A stretch of 64,000 bases of DNA from Phaeosaccion multiseriatum (lineage: Eukaryota; Ochrophyta, other classes): positions 868,001 to 932,000 of the forward strand of contig OZ218956.1 of the NCBI GenBank assembly GCA_965112735.1, given 5' to 3'. The position numbers and the translations under genes are program-made. Positions 10,989 to 23,470 of this stretch are shown piece after piece; within the stretch, counting starts at the first letter, position 1; every line of letters begins with the position of its first letter. Under the pieces are notes generated by a model that ran no database searches, was not told the origin of the DNA, and saw only the letters and a list, made by a program, of their open reading frames with translations.

Positions 10989-11567
10989 TCATCCGGTTGG
11001 GGGGGCTTCCTTTGTGCTCTTCTGCCGCTTCTCCTCCTGCTGGTGCTTCTCCTTAGCCTGCAACTCTAACAACTCGTCCAGAGACTCCCTAGCGCGAACC
11101 ACCTTGGACTGTAGATAAAACGAGCCGCCCTTGTCCGGATCGTTGGCTTTAAAGAACTTGCTGTATTGCTGCGGAATAGGGGAGTAAAATGGGGGCCGAA
11201 GTTGAGATGATCCAAGTCTCTAGGCCCATGAACCAAACCATCCCTACCTGTGAGATGATGTCAGTCTTCATGTCGGTCTTGCCAATATTGAGAATCTGGA
11301 GAGCCTCCTGGGTGCTCATCTTACTAGTCCTCTTCAGAGATTGCGCGCTTTGCTGCGCTCCCGTCCTGGCATCTGAGAGTTAAACATTTACACAACCACG
11401 TGGTAGCACGTAGCGTTTAGAGGTTGCGTTTTCCCCTCCCTTCCCCCCCTTCTCTTTTGTACTCAACTATGCACAGCTTGTTGGTAGGCACTCACAAAGG
11501 CCCGCGAGAAAATGCTAGCCCCAGCAACAGCAATCTGTGCAAGGACTCTTGCGAAAGGAGAGGCCAT
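10989..11567 (-). CDS. PAM16/TIM16 (Magmas), presequence translocase motor subunit
   Basis: Three exons (11567-11468, 11372-11248, 11168-10989) give a 134-residue protein with matching phases, the usual family length. PAM16 is a degenerate J-like protein on the matrix side of the mitochondrial inner membrane. It pairs with PAM18 and restrains stimulation of mtHsp70 in the TIM23 import motor. The N-terminus [20 protein letters not shown] is the hydrophobic anchor, followed by [19 protein letters not shown]. The diagnostic block is [12 protein letters not shown], then [20 protein letters not shown] and [10 protein letters not shown]. The [11 protein letters not shown] motif is essentially unique to this family. 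It diverges from urease across 180 bp. Confidence 0.96.
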
Positions 11568-11747
11568 GTTGCCCTGGGTGGTGACTGGTGGTGGGGGGAG
11601 GGGAAAGAATTTTTCCTTCTCGCGCTGCGCCTGTTGATCCTCCAAAATGGATCCCAAATGGCATTTACCTTTTGTCTCTTGACGAGGGAGGCTTTACTTT
11701 TAGACAACCATAGATGGCACTTAATTTTTTTTAATACAGTGCGAACC
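11568..11747. promoter_or_regulatory. Shared upstream region of PAM16 and urease
   Basis: The 180 bp between two divergent start codons must hold both 5' UTRs and promoters. It includes a G-rich tract (about 11590) and the word GATGGCACTTAA at 11713-11724, 24 bp before the urease ATG. The same 12-mer occurs upstream of the DYRK gene at 20773-20784. No clear TATA box is seen. Confidence 0.5.
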
Positions 11748-14700
11748 ATGCGTCTTGCGCCGCGTGAAGTCGACAAGTTGCAGATTGCAGTTGCCGGCCA
11801 TGTGGCTCAGAAAAGGCTCGCTCGAGGGCTGCGGCTCAACCATCCGGAAGCTTGTGCACTGGTGCGATCTAAGTAAAAAGCTTTCCTCAAAGGAAAGCTT
11901 TCTTTTCTCTCCCCGTCCTTCCCAATCATCTGGAAGCTTGAGCACTGGTGCAATCTAACCTGTCTTTCCTCTCCCTTTCCTTTCCCTCGCTTCTCCTGGA
12001 CAGGTGACGCTCCAGTGCTTGGAAAAGATCAGGGAGGGAAAGTCGTCAGTGGCCCAGATCCAGGACTTCGGAAGGAATCTCTTGGGGCATCGCCAGGTAC
12101 TTCCGGGCGTGGCCGATCTGCTGGTTGAGGTCCAAGTGGAGGGCACGTTTGTGGATGGCACCAAGCTGGTGACTGTACATGCTCCAATCGCGCGAGACCA
12201 TGGGGACTTGGCGCTTGCCTTGGAAGGGTCCTTCCTGCCAGTGCCACCAGCGGACATGTGGCCAGGTGGGCCTGAGCCTTCTACCGGCGAGCCACCGGGA
12301 GCCATTGTACCAGGCACAGGTGTTGTAACGTTGAACGAAGGACGGCCGATTGTTCTGCTCCAAGTCAGCAATACGGCGGACCGGCCCATCCAAGTGGGCA
12401 GTCATTACCACTTTTCTGAAACGAATGGAGCTTTGGCGTTCGACCGGCGGATTGCTGCCGGACATCGCCTCAACGTCCCTGCAGGTGCTTCGTGGCCTTC
12501 TCTCTCTCTCTCTCTCAGACACACCAGCCCAGACCCTGAGCCCTTTCTCGGCCACTCTTTCCACCTCTTCTCTGTCTCTGGTATCCCGGTCTTTTTCTCC
12601 CTTTTCCTCTCCTTTATTTCTCCCTCTCCCCTCTGCAGGTACTGCGGTACGATTTGAGCCGGGAGAGACCAAAACAGTGCCTCTCGTTCCCATTGCGGGT
12701 AACCGGGCTGTACATGGTGGGAATGCCTTGATGGATAGCGAAGTGACGGAGGCAAGCATAGCAGCGATGCTTACCCGGTGCCAGGAGCGAGGATTTAAGC
12801 ACGTGCCTGTCTCTGGCACTGTTGAGAGCGGCACTCCTCTCACAATGGACAAGGAACACTACTGCGCCCATTATGGCCCAACCGTAGGTGAGAACGACAT
12901 GGTAGCCCTCGGGGGCAGAGAGGCCAATTTTCACGCATACGACGACTGAACCGATACCACAGGAGATCGCGTTCGACTTGGGGATACTAGTCTCTACCTT
13001 CAGGTGGAGAAAGACTACACTACGTATGGTGACGAGTGCAAATTTGGTGGAGGGAAAGTATTACGAGAAGGGATGGGTCAGTTCTCAGGAGGCAAGGGGC
13101 TTACGGCGTTGGACGTGGTCATCACGAATGCTCTCATTGTGGATTACTCTGGCATTATCAAAGCAGACATTGGTATTAAGGACGGAATGATTGTGGGAAT
13201 CGGCAAGGCAGGCAACCCCGACATCATGGACGGGGTGGAGGAGACCATGATTGTGGGAGTCAACACGGAGGCCATCGCAGGGGAGGGAAAGATCGTCACG
13301 GCAGGAGCACTGGATGTCCACGTGCACTACATATGCCCCCAAATTGCGGATGAAGCCATCGCTTCAGGAATCACGACGTTACTGGGTGGGGGGACGGGCC
13401 CTGCTTCGGGAAGCTGCGCCACCACATGCACGCCCGCCCCTGCACAAATGAAGCAAATGCTCCAGGCGACAGACTCCCTTCCCCTCAACTTCGCCTTCAC
13501 AGGGAAAGGCAACACCTCCAAGCCAGATGGCCTCCGAGAAATTGTTGCGGCAGGCGCCGTGGGCCTGAAGCTGCACGAGGATTGGGGTGAGAAGCCACAA
13601 TGTCTTGAGTTCCATACACTCGTGCCTAACTAACCAGTACCTACCCCCGACTCTCGCAGGAACCACTCCGGCGTCAATCAGATGCTGCTTGGACATTGCT
13701 GAGGCTGAGGATATTGCTGTCACTATCCACACAGACACTCTGAACGAGAGCAGCTGTGTGGAGGACACCATCGCTGCTTTCGAGGGCAGGACAGTGCACA
13801 CGTACCACTCGGAAGGGGCCGGTGGAGGACACGCCCCAGACATTATCAAAGTGTGCGGTGTCGAGAACGTGCTGCCGTCCAGCACGAACCCAACGCGCCC
13901 TTACACGGTAAGGATAGCAACTTCTCAGCTGACACTTCGGGCTACCACCCACCCCTTATCCTGCACCCTAACCCTGACCTTTGGAAGGTTAACACGATCG
14001 ACGAGCACCTGGACATGCTGATGGTGTGCCACCACCTTTCCCGCAGCATACCGGAGGTGGGTGTGGGGTGAGAGAGACACCGCCAAGCACACCGTCATTA
14101 ATCGCGCTATGCTCACGGTCTGTCACAGGATGTTGCATTTGCAGAATCACGCATCAGGGCGGAGACTATTGCTGCAGAAGATGTGCTCCATGACCTTGGA
14201 GCCATCAGGTGTGTGTGTGTGTGTGTGTGCGTGTGCGTGTGTGTGTGCGTGTGCGTGTGTGTGTATGTGTGTGTGTGCACGCGCGGCTCGTCTTTTACGT
14301 CATGGCCGTGCACCCATCCACCGTCCGTCGCTTTGTTGCCTCTCACAGTATCATCAGCAGTGACAGCCAGGCGATGGGGCGGGTGGGTGAGGTTATTACG
14401 CGAACGTGGCAGACAGCCCACAAGATGAAGGAGCAGCGAGGTGCTCTTCCAGGGGAGGAGTACCCTGACAGTGACAACCTTCGGATCAAGCGTTACATCG
14501 CCAAGTACACCATCAATCCTGCCATTGCTCACGGTCTGTCACATCTTGTGGGGTCGGTTCAAGTCGGAAAATTGGCTGACCTTGTCCTGTGGAAGCCTGC
14601 TTTCTTTGGCGCCAAGCCCGAGCAAATCATTAAAGGTGGCACCATTGCTTGGGCTCAGATGGGGGATGCAAATGCATCCATCCCGACGCCCGAGCCTGTG

Positions 14701-14991
14701 ATTATGCGACCCATGTTCGGGGCGTCGCCTTCTGGTGTGGGGGTGACGTCTGTGGCCTTTGTTTCCAAGGCAGCAGCATACGGCGATGTTGGCCGCTTGT
14801 ATGGTTTGAAGAAGCGTGTGGAGCCCGTCTTTAATTGCCGGGGCTTAAGTAAGAGTGACATGCGTCTCAACAATGCCCTGCCGGACATCCAGGTGGACCC
14901 AGAGACGTATCGGGTCACAGCTGACGGGACTACGCTGACGTGCGAGGCGGCGGCGACCCTGCCCCTGACTCAGAAGTACTTTTTGTTTTGA
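11748..14991 (+). CDS. Urease, single-chain (gamma-beta-alpha fusion)
   Basis: Nickel enzyme that hydrolyses urea to ammonia and carbamate. Eight exons (11748-11861, 12004-12484, 12639-12887, 12963-13586, 13660-13907, 13988-14056, 14129-14208, 14349-14991) give 835 residues, the length of plant and fungal ureases. Gamma part: [20 protein letters not shown]. Beta part: the region with [10 protein letters not shown]. Alpha part starts near [20 protein letters not shown]. Metal and catalytic residues are intact: HVHYICPQ, the carbamylated Lys in [27 protein letters not shown], the flap [13 protein letters not shown] and the ligand Asp in SSDSQAMGR. No accessory urease genes lie in the window. 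The exon 1 end is duplicated inside intron 1, and the intron 7 donor lies in a GT microsatellite. Confidence 0.98.
14209..14348 (+). repeat. (GT)n microsatellite starting at a urease splice donor
   Basis: Intron 7 of urease begins directly with about 70 bp of GT/GC dinucleotides (14209-14277). The exon ends ATCAG and the donor GTGTGT is the first repeat unit, so slippage cannot remove the GT but could alter donor context. Confidence 0.9.
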
Positions 14992-15108
14992 TAACACACG
15001 TTTTGCAAAGGCTCGTGCTCAATGAAGGGATTGAATTGTACTCAAACCAGCCAGATAGTGGAAGAGGTACCTCCTCTCTCGTTTCATGGTGCATGGGGTG
15101 GCCTACTT

Positions 15109-18100
15109 TCATGCCAAGAAGGGGTTCCCCAGAGACTCATCAATGAATGGGACTCCCTGGTCATCGACCAATTGGGCAGAAATATCAGCCGCGCTCTCCA
15201 GCTGAGCATTGTCCCTCTCCTTGTCCCTCTCCTCTGCTAGAGCTCTCTCTACTGACTCCAAAGCGGAGGAATCCAGCTCATAGCCCACCTGTCGTGGATG
15301 AGCTCATGTGAGAAAGGATATTCCCACCCTGCCCACCTCCCCACCCTCCTTACCTTCGCCGCGGCCTTGGCAATTGCTTTACTTTGCTTGAGGAACGAAT
15401 CCCGATCGGCTGGCAGGTGCGGATAGGCCAATGGTGCGCACAATGCCTGTACGGGTTTGTGAACAATGATATATATCAGCAGCTCTTCGAATTGACGTGG
15501 TGAGCCCTTCCAAATGGGCGCGTACCTTTTCGATTCGAGAAGTCCATACCGCATTGTGCCCTGGGCCCACGGGGTTCTTCTTACGGCGCCCATCCTCGAC
15601 CACCTGGTAGAGCACACACAGCACGTGTCAACAAAAGTCGGTCCGCCTCCCTCGGTTACCAGCAACTCACCTTTGAGACTGTACTCAGCCGGTTATTCCA
15701 CGTCAGCAGCGATGCGTTGAGTCTTTCGGGGGCGCACAGAGTGAGCCTTCTTTGGCGAGGCCCTCCGTCACACCGCACCGCCATAACGTCCGGGTCTGTC
15801 GAGCCGGGCGTGTACATGCCGACAAATCTCGTGATGGCCTATTTTGATTCATGAGGCAGTCAAGGTCAAGATGGGAGGCAGCCCAACACACTCGTAATAG
15901 ACAATAGAGGCTTGCGCTTGGAACTCACCATTGCCCCTTTCCGAGTGTCAAGTCTCTCGCTGTCCGTTAGCTTGTTCAGCTTTTTCGCGGACAGCTGCAA
16001 GTACCGAGTGAGCCCTGTTCATCACGGCAAAGAACGAGTAATGCTCTTCAACCAACTGAAGTTCGAGTTCGGTCTCTACATGTCATCAGGGGCTGTACAT
16101 TACCGTGTGCCTTTGGGCCATGAACGGAACCCCAAGTCTGGACTGACAGCGGATAGCTAGCGCGGGTGGTTTGGTTTCATGAACAACATAAGAGCCTCCC
16201 CGCCCCCCTTCTACACACTGACCTAGCGAGTTGTCCACTCCCCTCCAGTAGTAGTTCAGCTGCGCTCTCCACTTCTCGTCGTACTTGGACTCGTTCTTGC
16301 GAATACCCGTGGATCTGTCGAGACTACAGTACCTCCTACTGCGCAAGAGAGCCGCTTGTTGTGCTCGCAGTCGAGTTGTCCGCTTGTACAGATTTTCGGG
16401 AGCTGCCACCTCCTGCCATGCGCAAGGTGGGCGTCAGTCGGGGAGTCGGGGTCAGTCTGGGTCCACGGCGGGCGGCGACGAACAAAATGACACAACGGAC
16501 ACTCACTGCGGAAAATCGCTCCCTGCAGGCTTGGCTGGATACCATCAACGTGGCCACATCGCAGTCTGGTATGCCGCCCACTCCCCTTCCCCCTGCGAAT
16601 GCAAGGCCAAGAGAGCAAAGCGACAACAAATCAGTTCCCGCTGATGTGCACTGGTCCCCATGCCATTCAGTCGCATGCATACCCACCTCTGGGCAGATTA
16701 CGCGTCCTTCTAACGATGGCTTGGTCGTCAAGCCTCAACCTTGGGGGCAGACACCGCTGGTACTGACGCATCGCTCGGGTGCTCCACAAAGTCATCTCGC
16801 GCGCTTTGATCAGCCTTGTTGGAGCGCAGGGCAAGGGAGGAGGGAAGGGGTGTCGCGTCGGTCACTGCAGGGACAACAACTGCGTTTGAGGCTTCCCCCA
16901 CTACTTTCCCCGTGTTGAACATACCCGGACAGAACTGGCCTCCCAACGACATCGGCAGGGTGCGGGACAGTGATTCCATTCATGGTGGAAATCTCCCGAA
17001 GGATCATCGTTTGCTCTTGCATCCAGCTTACTACGGGCTGCAGCTTCAAGTAGTAGCTGTAGAAGCGACTCTCTTCGTCGGCCCCAGCCATAAGCTGCTT
17101 CTCATAGAGGCGCTCTCTCTCGCCGATGTGGCGGCGGATGGACTTTTCTAACGTGCCCAGAGTGTCTGTATACCACGTCTCATTCACCAGCTCCTGAAAT
17201 ACGCAGGCAGCAGAGCGCCTACGTTTGTCACATGACCTTCCCTTAGTTAACAGTTTGGCAGAGTCTACAGGCAGGCAAGCAAGGGGGGAGGCTTACCTTA
17301 GGTTGCTAACGCGTCTCCTGGCGAGCCACCCTCTTGCAATCCTCTGCCCATTCGTTATGGCGATAGTCTCTCTGGTCGCCTGAAGCCTACCCACCTCTAA
17401 CCCCAAGTCTTTCTCAGCAACTTCATCGTCCTCCACGGATGGCAGCAGCCGACACCCTGTTACAGGTTTACAGTTGATGCTGTCCTGCTCATGAGCGTCA
17501 CCGGCCATAGTGGTGGGCTGCATCCCGCACTGGCAGAGAACACGGAGCCTCCTGGGAAAGGATGGGAGAGGAAGAGGAAGAGAATGGGCGCTTGTTTAGG
17601 CAGAACAAGGAAGCGGGCCTTCGGAACCAACAAGTAGCATCCCACCTCTTGCATGGCCGCAAAGGGTGCCCTCTGTGGCAAGTCCTTGCGCAACTCCTGC
17701 AGATACAGTCCATCCCACAGAGGGTGCAGGACAGCATCGGTTCATCCCACACGCCAGCTCCCCGGTAGCGCGGCCTACGAGGACACCTCCACTTGGCCAG
17801 CAACGTGCTCTCCCACGGGGCCAGTCCGATGTGTTGGCTGGTTACCGAGGCAGACCGCTCCGTGACGTCAGCATCGACACGACACGACAACGCCAGAGCT
17901 GCAGAGTGCCTCTCCCCTCCGGCGAGGTTGACAAAGATGTGGCGGCGATCTCCTGGGAACTGGACTTCGAAGGGGGCTACTCGGATCTTCTCCGAGGCCC
18001 CCAGGCCCAACTCACCACTCCACCCCTTTCCCCAAGACCAGAGGCTGCCATCCAGCGTACAGGCCAGGGAGTGGCATTTGCCTGTGAGCGTTCGTTCCAG

Positions 18101-20653
18101 AGGGGAGGTGGCGCGCGCTATATGAGTGGAGGCGAGGAAGATGCATGGTGGCACGTCTACACGAGGATAAGAAAAAGATAGCCGCTTCTCACAGGAGTCG
18201 GACACCGAAGCTAAGAAAGACAGCACTTCAATTTCCCTGCCTCAGCGAATGACCTGCTGCAATGTGCGTGACTAGCTTCCACTTGGGAAAAGGCACCACG
18301 AGGGGATGTAGTGCTTCATCGACAAAGTGGTCCACTCCAAGCTGCCCGTGGCTGCCAAAACCCCACGCCAGTACGACGGAGATCTGTGTCAGGAAAGAGA
18401 CGTGCCGATAATGGTGACGGGTGAGGGAGTACCCATTACGACGCGCGCGCCCGCAACAGAACCTCCCTCCTCACCTTGCCATGCGGATTACCCATATGGA
18501 TAGGGACCGTCTTGTGGGCTAAGAGCAAGCTGTGGGCCCCTCCTAGAGCCACCTCCTTGACCACGTACTTGCCATGTCGGAAAGCGGGTGGCCACTGCTT
18601 GATGCGTACCGGGCAGTAGCGGTTATGGACGTCGCCGGTTCCCAATCTGAGCAACAAGTGGGGAAATCTGAGATTGGCCCATGATCATTGCTTGACCGAA
18701 AGCGCACAGGTTACACACCTTCCGTGCGCTCCTCTCCCCCACATCCACACTTTCTGCGGCTGCGCTACGGCCATGGAGTGAGCTCGGCCCGCTGCAGCCC
18801 GCGAGACGACCTCACCGGCCAGCGCCTCCACTAAGCAGGCCTGCCAGCGGTCACGGTAGTCTCCATGGCCGAGTCGACCGTCGCCCCCCTGTCCCCTGCT
18901 CGATGCAAAACCGGCGACCACATGTCTTGAGAGAGAGAGCGAAAGAAATTATGCAAGCAAGAGGGGCTTGGGGTCTCGTGACGCACCAGGTAAAAACTTG
19001 ACCTTTCAGCGAGACAGCCAAAACGTGGGCGTCTCCCGCTGAGACGGAAGCAATCGGCTGGTTTAGGAGACCCTTGACGACTCTTGGCGTGGGAGACTGC
19101 GTCACGAACTCCCCAAGGCCCAGCTCCCCCCGCCGACCCCAGCCCCAAGCCAGAACATGGCCCTGCCCGCGACCAAGAAACGGAAGAGAACCGGGAACCC
19201 TCCACGAATGAGACACGACGCGCATCGATGCATCGGGTGCAGTGGATTCGGGACGTCACCTCATGTCTCCTATGCATGGTATGCTCGTCAGCGGTCAAGT
19301 GGCATTCCAATTCGAGCAAATTCTTGTTTCCGGGCATTGTCTCGAGCAGCAGTTGAACTCCCTGGATTGAATGATTGATGCAAAACGGTTCAGAATGTTC
19401 GGTGCAGATAATCATCGTCGCACGGCGAGGGACGGACACATACCCGCTTAATCCATAAGAAGCCCTCTGTGGCTTTGGCTGCGTCTTGTCCGTTCGCTTC
19501 CCTCCCAAAGGAGACAGTGTCCGCAGCCGACACTTGCACCATCTTGTAGTCCCTGCCTACCTTCACATCTCCAGAGGGCAGCACCTACTCGAGAAGGTGT
19601 CGGGGCGCTCATTCACAGGGAAGCGCAGAGAAAATGTGTGTCTCTGCACGAACCTGTTTGGGCAACCGCTGCAGCGCTGCTCCTTCTCCGATGCCTTTCC
19701 ATACGCAGTGGGTGAGGCCGCTCACTAAGCCGAGCTGCCAGTGCCGATTCTCGCCGACACTGTTTCGACGACAGCATATGACAAGCGGGTGTGTATTTCT
19801 TCACATGGGCCCGTCGGGGGCCGGGAATACGCCTCATCTCAACTAGTGGGACCAAGCGTACTTACCTAAACATGAGCCCGTTCGCAGCGACATACAGTGT
19901 GTGCCTTTTCCCGGCGACCACTCCCACGAGGTTGCTGGCCTCCTTCTCCTCTTCACAACTTCCGTCAGCCCCTGGAGTGGAGGCACGCACAGCGACCTTG
20001 AGCCTTTCGAAAGCGACCTGCCTCGCTGGACTGTACTCTGCGTAGTCGTAGCCCGTGCCCAAGCGATACTCCCCCCCCCTAAAAAAGTCAAGCAGAACAA
20101 CAGCAACAGCAGCAACAGCAGCAGCAGCAAAAGTAACAAACTCAGCTCGGCAAGCACCGGCAAGAGGGTCGGCCTGTCTATCAACCACGCACCATCCCCA
20201 ACAGAGCGGATGGGTCATGCCGACAATCTTTTCGCCCTTAGCCCTGGACGCTCCCATCTCGGCTCGTTGCCGGTCTTGCTCCCCCCCCCTTGCAGGTTTC
20301 GCCCCCCCCACCAGCTGCGAATCAAGCACCATCTCGACAGCTCCTTCCTCGGTGACCCTCCAGACCTTGACGGCACGCGGCACGACCTCAGAAGACAGGT
20401 CCCACTTAAGCGCTGCTGCCTTCTCAACCTGCGGCGCGTCCCTCCGTCGCGCTTCGAGATAGGCCACACCACTCTTGTCCTGATGCCTCCCCATGGTCTT
20501 CTGGAAGCTGGTCGCAGAGAGCATCACCTGCCCTGCTCTTCCAGGTCCAGACGGCGCAAGTGCGAGGATTGTGCTGGAGCATTTCTGCCGAGGATTGTGC
20601 TGGTACCGCTGCAGTTGGCGCTGCTGCCCCTGCTGCTTGGGTTTCGTCCCCAT
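15109..20653 (-). CDS. RCC1-repeat protein with zinc-finger and IQ motif
   Basis: Many minus-strand exons spell an RCC1-type beta-propeller followed by other modules. RCC1 blades: VVGVVAGKRHTLYVAANGLM (about 19870-19920), GQGHVLAWGWGRRGELGLG (about 19140), GDGRLGHGDY (about 18870), WGFGSHGQLGVDHF (about 18350) and WSWGKGWSGELGLG (about 18020). Next comes a Cys/His cluster CTLCGMDCICRSCARTCHRGH (about 17680-17740), then an IQ calmodulin-binding motif NGQRIARGWLARRR (about 17310), then charged exons ending at the stop at 15109 (last exon 15288-15109). RCC1 propellers act as exchange factors or scaffolds; the exact role is unknown. I did not resolve every junction. The start (20653) and the assumption of one gene rather than two (break near 17500) are uncertain. 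Confidence 0.7.
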
Positions 20654-20788
20654 GATAAAGGATGACTCCTTACATCTGAAAGCACACTACTACCGGAATC
20701 AACGGAAAGTGGAGCAGTTGATTCTTCGTTATAATTCACAACTGGTGTCTTCCCTCACAATGGCACCCAAATGATGGCACTTAAAGGG

Positions 20789-20796
20789 TATAAATA
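20789..20796 (+). promoter_or_regulatory. TATA-like box upstream of the DYRK gene
   Basis: TATAAATA within GGGTATAAATAAACCCC, about 180 bp upstream of the DYRK start codon. It is one of few good TATA matches near a start in this window. The word GATGGCACTTAA lies just upstream at 20773. Confidence 0.45.
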
Positions 20797-20971
20797 AACC
20801 CCCTATAAACAAACGGATCGACAGAATGGGAAGAAGGGACCACACACAGCTCTATCCACCACACCACCACCACACTAGTGCTACCAGTAGTAGGATACGA
20901 TCGAAGATCGAGAGATCCCTTCGAAGAATCGGGGACAAAGCAGCAGTTTGAAAAGAGGACGGGCAGTTGGA

Positions 20972-23449
<2,478 letters not shown>

Positions 23450-23470
23450 AAGAATGTGTGAGTAAATCAT

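Noticed and set aside
10243-10992. Minus-strand 249-codon Ser/Thr/His frame
   Set aside because: Entirely produced by the GAGT minisatellite and overlapping PAM16 3' sequence; no family resemblance.
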